From: Paracidovorax wautersii
GTDB taxonomy: Bacteria > Pseudomonadota > Gammaproteobacteria > Burkholderiales > Burkholderiaceae_C
Length of the DNA stretch: 64,000 nt
Reading direction: 5' to 3'
NCBI RefSeq assembly: GCF_900113035.1
Contig: NZ_FONX01000001.1
Location: 248,001-312,000, forward strand
The notes beneath the pieces were generated by a model. The model worked only from the letters and a program-made list of their open reading frames with translations, ran no database searches and was not told the origin of the DNA. The first letter of the stretch is position 1; the number at the start of each line of letters is the position of its first letter. The position numbers and the translations under genes are program-made. Below, piece after piece: positions 42,123 to 50,866 of the stretch.

Positions 42123-42141
42123 AATGATAATTATTATCAAT
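42123..42141 (-). promoter_or_regulatory. Fur box upstream of sodA
   Basis: A perfect inverted repeat TGATAAT-T-ATTATCA (42125-42139) matches the core of the Fur consensus (GATAATGATAATCATTATC) closely. In a GC-rich genome this AT palindrome is conspicuous. It most likely serves sodA on the minus strand. Confidence 0.75.
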
Positions 42142-42251
42142 AAAGCCAGTCAATGCCAGAAAAGCCCACGCTGGCTATAGTGGGCTGGCGCCCAGAACGC
42201 CGCCGCGCAGGATGGAATCGGCCCGCAGCCCTCATTCCGCCTGCGCCATAA

Positions 42252-42268
42252 GCTACGAAAAGCATAGC
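42252..42268. repeat. 17-mer of the GCTAY-N7 family
   Basis: GCTACGAAAAGCATAGC, 5-7-5 inverted repeat, 30 bp upstream of the SDR gene start. It lacks the second GC-rich hairpin of elements 1-3. Confidence 0.6.
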
Positions 42269-42297
42269 AATCACCATCCCCGCACACAGGAGACCCC

Positions 42298-43068
42298 ATG
42301 CGCCTCGCCCATAAATCCGTTCTCGTCACCGGCGCCGGCAGCGGCATCGGCGAAGGCATCGCCCGCCGCCTCGCGGCCGAAGGCGCACGGGTCGTCGTCA
42401 ACGACCTGAACGCCGAGGCGGGCCAGCGCGTGGCCGAGGCCATCCAGGCCGCGGGCGGTGAAGCCGCCTTCGTGCAGGGCGACGTGACGCGCTCGGATGA
42501 CGTGCGCGCCCTGGTCGCAGTCGCCCTGCGCCTGCACGGCCGGCTGGACGTGGTGGTCAACAACGCCGGCTGGACGCACCGCAACCGCCCCATGCTGGAG
42601 GTGAGCGAGACGGACTTCGACAAGGTCTATGCGGTGAACGTCAAGAGCCTCTACCTCTCGGCCATCCACGCCGTGCCGGCCATGCGCGCCAACCCGGGCG
42701 GCAGCGGCGGCAGCTTCATCAACATCGCCTCCACGGCCGGCCTGCGGCCCCGGCCCGGACTGACCTGGTACAACGGATCGAAGGGCGCGGTCATCACCAC
42801 CAGCAAGTCGATGGCGGCCGAGCTGGGGCCGGACAACATCCGCGTGAACTGCATCAACCCGGTGTTCAACCCCGACACGGGCCTGGCGGCCGAATTCGCG
42901 GGCGGCCCGGTGGACGACGCGGCCCGCGCCCGCTTTCTCGCCAGCATTCCGCTGGGCCGCTTCTCCACCGCGCTCGACGTGGCCAACGCAGCGCTCTACC
43001 TGGCGAGCGACGAGGCAGCCTTCATCAGCGGCACCTGCATCGAAGTGGACGGCGCGCGCTGCGTCTGA
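42298..43068 (+). CDS. SDR family oxidoreductase
   Basis: A 256-residue classical short-chain dehydrogenase with NAD(P)-binding GAGSGIG (12-18), NNAG (88-91), and catalytic S145, Y158 and K162 (YxxxK). Asp36 in VVVNDLN suggests NAD preference over NADP. The C-terminal ISGTCIEVDGARCV is typical of glucose-1-dehydrogenase/3-oxoacyl-reductase-like members. Substrate unknown. ATG at 42298 with a good AGGAG 8 nt upstream. Confidence 0.9.
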   Translation: MRLAHKSVLVTGAGSGIGEGIARRLAAEGARVVVNDLNAEAGQRVAEAIQAAGGEAAFVQGDVTRSDDVRALVAVALRLHGRLDVVVNNAGWTHRNRPMLEVSETDFDKVYAVNVKSLYLSAIHAVPAMRANPGGSGGSFINIASTAGLRPRPGLTWYNGSKGAVITTSKSMAAELGPDNIRVNCINPVFNPDTGLAAEFAGGPVDDAARARFLASIPLGRFSTALDVANAALYLASDEAAFISGTCIEVDGARCV

Positions 43069-43179
43069 GCAGCCCCGGCATCGCGCCGGAAAACCGGGAA
43101 TTCCGCCCTCCCGGATCGCCCCCTCGCGACAAAGCCCGCCACGCCCAGCGGGCAGCCCCCATGCGGCAGAATCGGCCGC

Positions 43180-44328
43180 ATGGCTGAACGTGTCATTCCC
43201 CTCGTGGACCAGCGCCTTGCGATGCGCGCGCCCACCGTGCCCGCGGGCGCGGCCGGCCTGCCCACGGGCCGGCTGGCCGACGCGCTGGGCCGCCCCTTGC
43301 GCGATTTGCGCATCAGCGTGACCGATCGCTGCAACTTCCGCTGCGGCTACTGCATGTCCAAGGAAGTGTTCGACAAGGACTACGCCTACCTGCCCCATTC
43401 GGCGCTGCTGAGCTTCGAGGAGATCACGCGCCTGGCGCGCCAGTTCGTCGCGCACGGCGTGGGCAAGATCCGGCTCACGGGCGGCGAGCCGCTGCTGCGC
43501 AAGAACCTGGAACGGCTGGTGGAGCAGCTCGCCACGCTGCGCACGCCCGAGGGCCGCGCGCCCGACCTCACGCTGACCACCAACGGCTCGCTGCTGGCGC
43601 GCAAGGCCCGGGCGCTCAAGGAAGCGGGCCTGGACCGCCTCACGGTGAGCCTCGACAGCCTGGACGACGCCGTCTTCCGCCGCATGAACGACGTGGACTT
43701 CCCCGTCGCCGACGTGCTGGCCGGCATCGATGCCGCGCAGGCCGCGGGCTTCGACCGCATCAAGGTCAACATGGTGGTCAAGCGCGGCACCAACGACCAC
43801 GAGGTGCTGCCCATGGCCCGGCACTTCCGCGGCACGGGCGTCACGCTGCGCTTCATCGAATACATGGACGTGGGCGCCACCAACGGCTGGCGCATGGACG
43901 AGGTGCTGCCCTCGGCCACGCTGATCGCCCGGCTGCAGGAGCAGCTGCCCCTGGTGCCGCTCGAAGCCAGCGCCCCCGGCGAAACCGCGGCCCGCTGGGG
44001 CTATGCCGACGCGCTGGGCCGCCACGATGCGGCGCTGGGCGAGGTCGGCGTCATCAGCAGCGTGACCCAGGCCTTCTGCCGCGAATGCAACCGCGCGCGC
44101 CTGTCCACCGAAGGCCAGCTCTACCTCTGCCTCTTCGCCACCCAGGGCTGGGACCTGCGCAGCCTGCTGCGCGGCGGCGCCAGCGACGAGGCCATCGCCG
44201 CCGCCATCGCCCCCATCTGGCAGCAGCGCAGCGACCGCTATTCCGAACTGCGCAGCCAGCTGCCGCCCGACGCCCCCACCGCCGGCACGGGCCGGCGCCG
44301 CGTGGAGATGAGCTACATCGGCGGCTGA
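43180..44328 (+). CDS. moaA: GTP 3',8-cyclase
   Basis: Radical SAM enzyme for the first step of molybdenum cofactor synthesis. The 382-residue product has the SAM cluster cysteines C51, C55 and C58 (CNFRCGYC), the substrate-side cluster in [11 protein letters not shown]...LYLCLFA, and the C-terminal GG tail (YIGG) needed for catalysis. The first 35 residues are a nonconserved extension. First of three Mo-cofactor genes moaA-mobA-moeA in order. Confidence 0.97.
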   Translation: MAERVIPLVDQRLAMRAPTVPAGAAGLPTGRLADALGRPLRDLRISVTDRCNFRCGYCMSKEVFDKDYAYLPHSALLSFEEITRLARQFVAHGVGKIRLTGGEPLLRKNLERLVEQLATLRTPEGRAPDLTLTTNGSLLARKARALKEAGLDRLTVSLDSLDDAVFRRMNDVDFPVADVLAGIDAAQAAGFDRIKVNMVVKRGTNDHEVLPMARHFRGTGVTLRFIEYMDVGATNGWRMDEVLPSATLIARLQEQLPLVPLEASAPGETAARWGYADALGRHDAALGEVGVISSVTQAFCRECNRARLSTEGQLYLCLFATQGWDLRSLLRGGASDEAIAAAIAPIWQQRSDRYSELRSQLPPDAPTAGTGRRRVEMSYIGG

Positions 44329-44428
44329 AGCACACGGCAGCACAGCAGCACCGCAACAGACAACAGGCGCCCGGCCCCTGCGCCCCCTCTCTCTTTCAGA
44401 CAGCGACGAACCGAACGAGCCCCTCCTC

Positions 44429-45058
44429 ATGATCGACCCAGAAGACATCACCGGCCTGGTCCTCGCCGGCGGACGCGGCAGCCGCATGGGCGGCGTGGAC
44501 AAGGGCCTGCAGAACTTCCGCGGCCTGCCGCTGGCGCTGCACGCCCTCATGCGCCTGCAGCTGCAGGTGGGCCACACGCTGGTCAACGCCAACCGCAACC
44601 TGGCGGCCTACGAGGCCTTCGGCACGCCGGTCTGGCCCGACGGGCTGGCCGACTACGCCGGGCCGCTGGCCGGCTTCCTGACCGGGCTGGAGCGCTGCGA
44701 AACCGGCTGGCTGCTGACCGTGCCCTGCGACACCCCCCTCTTCCCCTACGACCTGGCCGCGCGCCTGGCCGCCGCCGCCCAGGCGCAGGACGCCGACATC
44801 GCCATGGCCGCCGCGCCCGAGACCGACGCCGCCACCGGCGCCACCGTGCTGCGGCCGCAGCCGGTGTTCTGCCTGCTGCGCGTGTCGCTGCTAGAAAGCC
44901 TGGTGCAGTTCACCCAGGCCGGTGGCCGCAAGATCGACCGCTGGACCGCGCAGCACGCCTGCGCCATCGTGCCCTTCGACCAGCCGGACGACGACCCGCT
45001 CGCCTTCCGCAACGCCAACACGCCCGAGGAGCTGCGCGCGCTGGAGTCCGCCGCGTGA
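44429..45058 (+). CDS. mobA: Molybdenum cofactor guanylyltransferase
   Basis: Transfers GMP to molybdopterin to make the guanine dinucleotide cofactor used by DMSO-reductase-family enzymes. The 209-residue product has the nucleotidyltransferase signature [15 protein letters not shown] at 12-26, [14 protein letters not shown], and VPCDTPLFP with the metal-binding Asp. It overlaps the moeA start by four bases (GTGA). Confidence 0.95.
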   Translation: MIDPEDITGLVLAGGRGSRMGGVDKGLQNFRGLPLALHALMRLQLQVGHTLVNANRNLAAYEAFGTPVWPDGLADYAGPLAGFLTGLERCETGWLLTVPCDTPLFPYDLAARLAAAAQAQDADIAMAAAPETDAATGATVLRPQPVFCLLRVSLLESLVQFTQAGGRKIDRWTAQHACAIVPFDQPDDDPLAFRNANTPEELRALESAA

Positions 45059-46380
45059 ACGCCCGGGCCCTCACCCATCCGCCCGCCGCCATGAAAACCC
45101 TCGCCCAGATCGCCGCCGAACTGCAGGGCTACGACCCGCAGGCGCTCAGCGCCGCCGGCGTGCAGGACTTTCTCGAACGGCTGGTGCAGCCCGTCGCCGA
45201 GACGGAGCAGGTCGGCATCTTCGAGGCGCTCGGCCGCGTGCTGGCGCAGGACATCGTCTCGCCCCTGAGCGTGCCGCCGCACGACAACTCCGCCATGGAC
45301 GGCTATGCCTTCGACGGCGCGCAGCTGCGCGCCGGCGAGCCGCTGGCGCTGCGCTGCGTGGGCACGGCCCTGGCAGGCAAGGCCTGGGCCGGCACCGTCG
45401 CGCCCGGCGAGTGCGTGAAGATCATGACCGGCGCCGTCATGCCCGCCGGGCTCGACACCGTGGTGCCGCAGGAATTCACCACCGCCGATGGCGATGGCCG
45501 CATCCGCATCGCCGCCGACGTGCTGCGCGCCGGCGACAACCGCCGCCTGATGGGCGAAGACCTGATGGAAGGCCGCGTGGCGCTGGCGCAGGGCAGCGTC
45601 TTCACGCCCGCCGCGCTGGGCCTGGTGGCCAGCCTGGGCCTGGCCCGCGCCACCGTGTTCCGCCGCCTGCGCGTGGCCTATTTCTCCACCGGCGACGAGA
45701 TCCTGAGCCTGGGCGAGCCGCCCCGCGAAGGCGCCGTGTACGACAGCAACCGCTACACCGTCTTCGGCCTGCTCACGCGGCTGGGCGTGGAAGTGATCGA
45801 CCTGGGCGTGGTGCCCGACCAGCCCGCGCAGCTGGAGGCCGCGTTCCGCGAGGCCGGCGCACGCGCCGACGCCGTCATCACCAGCGGCGGCGTGAGCGTG
45901 GGCGAGGCCGACCACACCCGCGCCATGATGAAGCAACTGGGCGACGTGGCCTTCTGGCGCATCGCCATGCGCCCCGGCCGACCCATGGCCGTGGGGCGCC
46001 TCGCCGCGGCAGCGCCCGGGGCGAACGGCGCCGTGCTCTTCGGCCTGCCCGGCAACCCGGTGGCGGTGATGGTGACCTTCCTCGCCTTCGTGCGCCCCGC
46101 CCTGCTGCGCATGATGGGCAGCAGCGCCGGCGCGCAGCCGCTGCTGCGTGCCGTCAGCACCGAACCCATCCGCAAGAAGGCCGGCCGCACCGAATACCAG
46201 CGCGGCTGGGTCTCCACCGCGCCGGGCGGCACGCTGCAGGTGCGCACCACCGGCAACCAGGGCTCGGGCGTGCTCAGCTCCATGGTGCAGGCCAACGGGC
46301 TTATCGTGCTGCACCACGGCCAGGGCCACGTCGCGGCCGGCGACACGGTGGATGTGATGATGTTCGACGGCGCCGTCTGA
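45055..46380 (+). CDS. moeA: Molybdopterin molybdenumtransferase
   Basis: Inserts molybdate into adenylylated molybdopterin. The 441-residue product has [49 protein letters not shown] and [13 protein letters not shown], the ordered blocks of MoeA. The GTG at 45055 overlaps the mobA stop; an ATG at 45091 ([11 protein letters not shown]) is an alternative start closer to the family N terminus. Together with moaA and mobA it indicates that the organism makes molybdoenzymes such as nitrate reductase, none of which are in the window. Confidence 0.95.
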   Translation: MNARALTHPPAAMKTLAQIAAELQGYDPQALSAAGVQDFLERLVQPVAETEQVGIFEALGRVLAQDIVSPLSVPPHDNSAMDGYAFDGAQLRAGEPLALRCVGTALAGKAWAGTVAPGECVKIMTGAVMPAGLDTVVPQEFTTADGDGRIRIAADVLRAGDNRRLMGEDLMEGRVALAQGSVFTPAALGLVASLGLARATVFRRLRVAYFSTGDEILSLGEPPREGAVYDSNRYTVFGLLTRLGVEVIDLGVVPDQPAQLEAAFREAGARADAVITSGGVSVGEADHTRAMMKQLGDVAFWRIAMRPGRPMAVGRLAAAAPGANGAVLFGLPGNPVAVMVTFLAFVRPALLRMMGSSAGAQPLLRAVSTEPIRKKAGRTEYQRGWVSTAPGGTLQVRTTGNQGSGVLSSMVQANGLIVLHHGQGHVAAGDTVDVMMFDGAV

Positions 46381-46451
46381 CACCGCCGGCCCGCCCGGGC
46401 CATTTATGAAGCAGGGTCTGCCACCCCACGCCCTCAGGAGAGGAGAAACGC

Positions 46452-46784
46452 ATGCCTTTCGCCGAACGCCATCTCGTGCAACCGCCCACCCGCGACACCG
46501 TGGACCAGACCAGCGGCGCCACCGTGCTGGAATTCGGCACGCCCTGGTGCGGCCACTGCCAGCGCGCGCAGCCGCTCATCCAGCAGGCGCTGGAGGACCG
46601 CGGCGAGGTCGCGCATCTCAAGGTGGAAGACGGCCCCGGCCAGCCCCTGGGCCGGAGCTTTCGCGTCAAGCTCTGGCCCACGCTGGTCTTCCTGCGCGAC
46701 GGCCAGGAAGTGGCCCGGCTGGTGCGCCCGCAGGATGCGCAGAGCATCCACGAGGCGCTGCAGAGCATCACGGCCGCGGCCTGA
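46452..46784 (+). CDS. Thioredoxin family protein
   Basis: A 110-residue thioredoxin-fold protein with active site WCGHC (C33, C36) and cis-proline segment LWPTLVF. The Cys-Gly-His-Cys dipeptide is that of PDI/DsbA-like rather than standard thioredoxins (CGPC), implying a more oxidising redox potential. No signal peptide, so it is cytoplasmic. It starts 71 nt after moeA behind a GGAGAGGAGA ribosome-binding tract and converges on rnhA. Role unknown. Confidence 0.88.
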   Translation: MPFAERHLVQPPTRDTVDQTSGATVLEFGTPWCGHCQRAQPLIQQALEDRGEVAHLKVEDGPGQPLGRSFRVKLWPTLVFLRDGQEVARLVRPQDAQSIHEALQSITAAA

Positions 46785-46813
46785 AGCCGGCGCTCAGGCC
46801 GGGCGCTCGAGGA

Positions 46814-47260
46814 TCAGCGCCCCAGCGCCTTGTCCACGCCCTTGTTGGCCAGCGCGTCGGCCCGCTCGTTGCCGGGGTCGCCCGCATGGCCCTTGACCCA
46901 GCGCCAGTCGATGACATGGCCTGACGTGGCCACCAGATCGTCCAGGCGCTTCCACAGCTCCACGTTCTTCACCGGCTGGCCCGACGCGGTGCGCCAGCCC
47001 TTTTTCTTCCAGCCCTGCACCCATTCGGTGATGCCCTTGCGCACGTACTGGCTGTCGAGGAACAGCGTCACCGCGCAGGGCTTCTTGAGCGCCGCCAGCG
47101 CCTCGATCACCGCCAGCAGTTCCATGCGGTTGTTGGTCGTGTCCAGCTCACCGCCGAACAGTTCCTTTTCCAGCGCGCCCGAGCGCAGCACGACGCCCCA
47201 GCCACCGGGCCCGGGGTTGCCCTTGCACGCCCCATCGGTATAGATCACCACCTGATTCAA
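46814..47260 (-). CDS. rnhA: Ribonuclease HI
   Basis: Cuts RNA in RNA-DNA hybrids. The 148-residue product has the DEDD active site: D9 ([11 protein letters not shown]), E47 (NRMELLA), D69 (LDSQYV) and the late D in NERADALAN. The start is TTG at 47260 with GGAG eight bases upstream, giving [10 protein letters not shown]; no ATG is available. It lies 98 nt downstream of the methyltransferase gene. The gloB, methyltransferase, rnhA grouping also occurs in E. coli (gloB-yafS-rnhA-dnaQ). Confidence 0.95.
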   Translation of the reverse strand: MNQVVIYTDGACKGNPGPGGWGVVLRSGALEKELFGGELDTTNNRMELLAVIEALAALKKPCAVTLFLDSQYVRKGITEWVQGWKKKGWRTASGQPVKNVELWKRLDDLVATSGHVIDWRWVKGHAGDPGNERADALANKGVDKALGR

Positions 47261-47358
47261 ACAACACACTCCATCGGATTCGGGAAAGAAAGCAGCCAAC
47301 AGGCAAACCAGCGGCCTCGGGCCCTGCCCGGCTGCGGAAAGAACGGAAGCGGCCGGCT

Positions 47359-48141
47359 TCAGCGCCGGCGGCGCTGCGCCACCGGCACGGGCGCTGCGGC
47401 CTTGCTGGCCGCATGGCGCCAGGGCGCGGCGAGCAGGCGCATGCCATGCACCCGCTTGATCGCCACCACCGTGTAGGCGGCCCCGAGTATGGGCCACCAG
47501 CGCGCGCCCAGGCCGTCCATCCAGTCGAAACGCTCCAGCCAGCGGTCCTGCCGCACCGCAGGGCGGTAACAGCCGAAGCTGAACGTATCCACCTCGAAGT
47601 TCAGCAGCCGCAGCCAGTCGCGCACGCGCCCCGGGCCGATGAATTCGCCCACGTCGGGCAAGTAAAGATCACCACCGCCGCCGAAGCGCTGGTAGAGTCG
47701 CGCTCGGCGCTGGCGCAAGCCCCAGAGGCTCCACGGATTGAGGCCGCTGATGACGACCCGCCCTTCGGGCACCAGCACCCGTTCCACCTCGCGCAGTGCG
47801 GCATGCGGATCGACGCTGAGCTCCAGTGCATGGGGCAGCAGCACCAGGTCGATGCTGGCCGGCTCGAACGGCAGCGCCACGGGATCGGCCAGCAGATGGG
47901 CGCGCTGCGCGGGTGCTCCAGGCTCGGGCTCGAGACGCGATTCCGCCTCGCCCAGGGCCAGCCAGCGGTGCGGCATGCGGTTGGTGCGCAGGCCTTCCAG
48001 GCCCGACATGCCCAGCTGCACCGCGTGGTAGCCGAACAGGTCGGCGACCAATTCATCATGCTGCTCTTGCTCCCACGCCAGCAGGTAACGGCCGGGGGGG
48101 GAGTCGAACCAACGGTGCAAACTTATAATTTCGTCGCTCAT
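47359..48141 (-). CDS. Class I SAM-dependent methyltransferase (YafS-like)
   Basis: A 260-residue methyltransferase of the Methyltransf_11 type. It has [21 protein letters not shown] and the glycine-rich [20 protein letters not shown] region, quoted in part. The N terminus [17 protein letters not shown] is the family signature of the gene next to gloB (E. coli yafS). Substrate unknown. The start codon at 48141 lies inside the same CATG as the gloB start, so its promoter must lie within gloB. The C-terminal 20 residues are Ala/Arg-rich. Confidence 0.85.
   Translation of the reverse strand: MSDEIISLHRWFDSPPGRYLLAWEQEQHDELVADLFGYHAVQLGMSGLEGLRTNRMPHRWLALGEAESRLEPEPGAPAQRAHLLADPVALPFEPASIDLVLLPHALELSVDPHAALREVERVLVPEGRVVISGLNPWSLWGLRQRRARLYQRFGGGGDLYLPDVGEFIGPGRVRDWLRLLNFEVDTFSFGCYRPAVRQDRWLERFDWMDGLGARWWPILGAAYTVVAIKRVHGMRLLAAPWRHAASKAAAPVPVAQRRRR
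48124..48129 (+). promoter_or_regulatory. Possible -10 box for gloB inside the methyltransferase gene
   Basis: A perfect TATAAT lies 10 bp before the gloB ATG (48140); a start about 7 nt after it would leave only about four untranslated bases. No good -35 exists at the usual spacing. The AT-rich codons also encode Ile-Ile of the methyltransferase N terminus (MSDEII), so coincidence is possible. Confidence 0.35.
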
Positions 48142-48952
48142 GAACTTGCTGCCGCTGCCCGCCTTCGCCGACAACTACATCTGGATGCTGCACGACGCGC
48201 AGGATGCGGTCGTTGTGGACCCGGGTGACGCAGCGCCCGTCATCGAAGCCCTGCGCCGCACCGGACTGCGATTGCAGACGATTCTAGTCACGCACCACCA
48301 TGCAGATCACACGGGCGGCGTACGTGAATTGCGCGAAGCCACCGGCGCCGTGGTGCACGGCCCCGCGCACGAAGCAGTGCCCGAGCCCGTCGCCCGCATG
48401 GCCCAGGGCGATGCGGCCACGGTGCTGAACGGCCTGCGCTTCGAGGTGTTCGACGTGCCGGGCCACACCAGCGGCCACATCGCCTACTACTGCCCCGCCG
48501 TGCCCGGCGCCGCCGGAGCGACCGGCCCGGTGGAGGCCGCCTCGCCCGTGCTGTTCTGCGGCGACACGCTCTTTTCCGGCGGCTGCGGGCGGCTCTTCGA
48601 AGGCACGCCCGCGCAGATGCAGGCCTCGCTGGACACCCTGGCCGCCCTGCCCGGCGACACGCTGGTCTGCTGCGCCCACGAATACACACTTTCGAACCTG
48701 CGTTTCGCGCAGGCCGTGGAACCGGGTAACCAGGCCCTGCTCCATTACCTCTCCGAGTGCGAATCCCTGCGCGCGCAAGGCCGGCCCACGCTGCCTTCGC
48801 GCCTGGCGACCGAGCGCAACATCAACCCCTTCCTGCGCACCCGCGAAGCGGCCGTGGCCCAGGCGGCATGCGGTTTCGACGCCAGCGTCGATCCCGGCGA
48901 TGCCGTCCAGGTGCTGGCAGCGCTGCGCCAATGGAAAAACGAGTTCCGATGA
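48140..48952 (+). CDS. gloB: Hydroxyacylglutathione hydrolase (glyoxalase II)
   Basis: Metallo-beta-lactamase-fold enzyme hydrolysing S-lactoylglutathione, second step of methylglyoxal detoxification. The 270-residue product has the metal motif THHHADH at 51-57, PGHTSGHIAYY, CGDTLFSGGCGRLFEGT and CAHEYTLSNLRFA. The canonical N terminus [15 protein letters not shown] fixes the ATG at 48140, which shares its AT with the divergent methyltransferase start. The stop overlaps the mltD start by four bases. Confidence 0.97.
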   Translation: MNLLPLPAFADNYIWMLHDAQDAVVVDPGDAAPVIEALRRTGLRLQTILVTHHHADHTGGVRELREATGAVVHGPAHEAVPEPVARMAQGDAATVLNGLRFEVFDVPGHTSGHIAYYCPAVPGAAGATGPVEAASPVLFCGDTLFSGGCGRLFEGTPAQMQASLDTLAALPGDTLVCCAHEYTLSNLRFAQAVEPGNQALLHYLSECESLRAQGRPTLPSRLATERNINPFLRTREAAVAQAACGFDASVDPGDAVQVLAALRQWKNEFR

Positions 48953-50526
48953 AGATCCTGAAAATCCTGGCTGTCGCCAGCCTGGTGTGGCTGACCGGCT
49001 GCGCCTCCACCGGCACCACCACCCACACGGCCGCCGCTGCGGGCAACAAGGACGGCAGCGTCGCTGCCAGCACCACCGCTCAGATACCTTCGGGGCCCCT
49101 GCGCCCCATCACCGCCGCCAAGGCCTCCAGCCGAGAAGTGGCGACGCTCTCCGCCCCTGCCGACCTCTGGGACCGCATCCGCCGCGGCTTCGCCATGCCG
49201 GATCTGCAGAACGATCTGGTGACCGAGCGCGAGCAGTGGTATGCCTCCCGCCCTGACTACATGCAGCGCATGACGGAGCGTTCGAGCAAGTACCTCTTCC
49301 ACATCGTCGAAGAGCTGGAGCGCCGCGGCATGCCGACCGAGCTGGCCCTGCTGCCCTACATCGAGAGCGCCTTCAACCCGCAGGCCGTCTCCAGCGCCAA
49401 GGCCGCCGGCATGTGGCAGTTCATGCCCGCCACCGGCACCTATTTCGACCTCAAGCAGAACGCATTCCGCGACGACCGCCGCGACGTGCTGGCCTCCACC
49501 AAGGCCGCGCTCGACTACCTGCAGAAGCTCTACGGCATGTTCGGCGACTGGCATCTGGCCCTCGCCGCCTACAACTGGGGCGAAGGCAACGTGAGCCGCG
49601 CCATCGCGCGCAACCAGAAGGCCGGCCTGGGCACGAGCTATACCGACCTGAACATGCCGGCCGAGACGCGCCTCTACGTGCCAAAGCTGCAGGCCGTGAA
49701 GAACATCGTCGCCCATCCCGATGAGTTCCACACCGAACTGCCGCTGATCGAGAACCACCCCTTCTTCCAGGTGGTGGACATCACCCACGACATCGACGTG
49801 TCGCTGGTCGCCAGCCTGGCAGGCATCCGCGAATCGGACTTCCGCGCGCTGAACCCCTCGCTGCACAAGCCGGTGATCTTCGCAGCCGGCACGCCCAAGA
49901 TCCTGCTGCCCTGGGACAACGCCAAGGTCTTCCGCAAGAACCTCGAAGCGCATTCCGAAGGCCAGTACGCCAGCTGGACGGTCTGGACCGCGCCCACCAA
50001 CCTCAGCCCCGCCGCCGCAGCCCAGCGCGTGGGCATGTCCGAAGCCGACCTGCGCGCGGTCAACGGCATTCCGCCGCGCATGCTGATCAAGGCCGGCTCG
50101 GCCCTGATGGTGCCGCGCGCGACGACCACGGTGGAAGACGTCTCCAGCCAGATCGCCGACAACGGCCAGCTGGCGTTCACGCCCGAGATCGTCACCCGCC
50201 GCACCACCGTGCGCGCCGGCAAGCGCGAAACCGTCGCCAGCATCGCTCGGCGCTACAGGGTCAGCGTGGACAACGTCGCCGACTGGAACGACGTGAAGAA
50301 GAACGCGAGCTTCAAGAACGGCGAGTCCGTCGTGATGTACCTGCCGGTGCGGCTCAACTCGGCCGTGGTCGCCCGGGTGCCCTCCGCCGACGTGAAGCAG
50401 ACCGCCGCCCGAGGCAAGGCCACGCCCGCCGCCAGCGCGCGCGCGCCGGCCAAGCACCACACCTCGTCGTCGTCCACCAGCCGCAAGGGCGGCACGCCGT
50501 CGAAGGTGCAGAAGAAGAAGCGCTGA
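48949..50526 (+). CDS. mltD: Membrane-bound lytic murein transglycosylase D
   Basis: A 525-residue outer-membrane lipoprotein (lipobox LTGC, C18) that cleaves peptidoglycan glycan strands. The SLT domain (about 125-240) has catalytic E139 in LLPYIESAFNPQAVSS and GMWQFMPATGTYF. Two LysM-like segments follow, one weak near 370-400 and one clearer near 430-475, for wall binding; the C terminus is basic and Ser/Lys-rich. It starts in an ATGA overlap with gloB; the gloB-mltD adjacency also occurs in E. coli. Confidence 0.93.
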   Translation: MKILKILAVASLVWLTGCASTGTTTHTAAAAGNKDGSVAASTTAQIPSGPLRPITAAKASSREVATLSAPADLWDRIRRGFAMPDLQNDLVTEREQWYASRPDYMQRMTERSSKYLFHIVEELERRGMPTELALLPYIESAFNPQAVSSAKAAGMWQFMPATGTYFDLKQNAFRDDRRDVLASTKAALDYLQKLYGMFGDWHLALAAYNWGEGNVSRAIARNQKAGLGTSYTDLNMPAETRLYVPKLQAVKNIVAHPDEFHTELPLIENHPFFQVVDITHDIDVSLVASLAGIRESDFRALNPSLHKPVIFAAGTPKILLPWDNAKVFRKNLEAHSEGQYASWTVWTAPTNLSPAAAAQRVGMSEADLRAVNGIPPRMLIKAGSALMVPRATTTVEDVSSQIADNGQLAFTPEIVTRRTTVRAGKRETVASIARRYRVSVDNVADWNDVKKNASFKNGESVVMYLPVRLNSAVVARVPSADVKQTAARGKATPAASARAPAKHHTSSSSTSRKGGTPSKVQKKKR

Positions 50527-50559
50527 CCGGCTCCGCGCCTGGCGGGCCGGCTCGGCCCG

Positions 50560-50712
50560 TCAGAAGCGCAGGTTGTGCATGCCCACCAGCCCCAGGATGC
50601 CCATCACGATCAGGTAGAGCGCGACGATCACGTTGAGCAGCCGGGGCATCGCCAGAATCAGGATGCCGGCGATCAGGGACACGAGGGGACCGATGCTGAA
50701 ATGAAGCGTCAT
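50560..50712 (-). CDS. Small DUF3096 membrane protein
   Basis: A 50-residue protein, almost all hydrophobic, forming two short membrane helices: SIGPLVSLIAGILILAMPRL and VIVALYLIVMGILGLVGMHN. This is the pattern of the DUF3096 family of tiny inner-membrane proteins. Function unknown. The ATG at 50712 follows GGTTCACC, with AGG upstream. Confidence 0.75.
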   Translation of the reverse strand: MTLHFSIGPLVSLIAGILILAMPRLLNVIVALYLIVMGILGLVGMHNLRF

Positions 50713-50866
50713 GGTGAACCTTGAAGGGGTGAAGCAGTCTCGAATGGAAGAAAGCCGCAGGGCTGCGCTGCAGCGCCCGGGCACTCCATGCGTGACTTTA
50801 GCCGCACCCTTGCATCGCCCCGGCTTCACCGCTGCCGCGCCTCGGCGCCGAGGCACTCCCCCCCAC

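Larger units (their letters stand above)
41996..42297. promoter_or_regulatory. Divergent control region, sodA and SDR genes
   Basis: This 302-bp spacer holds the Fur-type palindrome (42125-42139), a 17-mer of the GCTAY-N7 family (42252-42268), and an AGGAG ribosome-binding site (about 42285-42289) for the SDR gene. No additional gene is visible. Confidence 0.6.
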
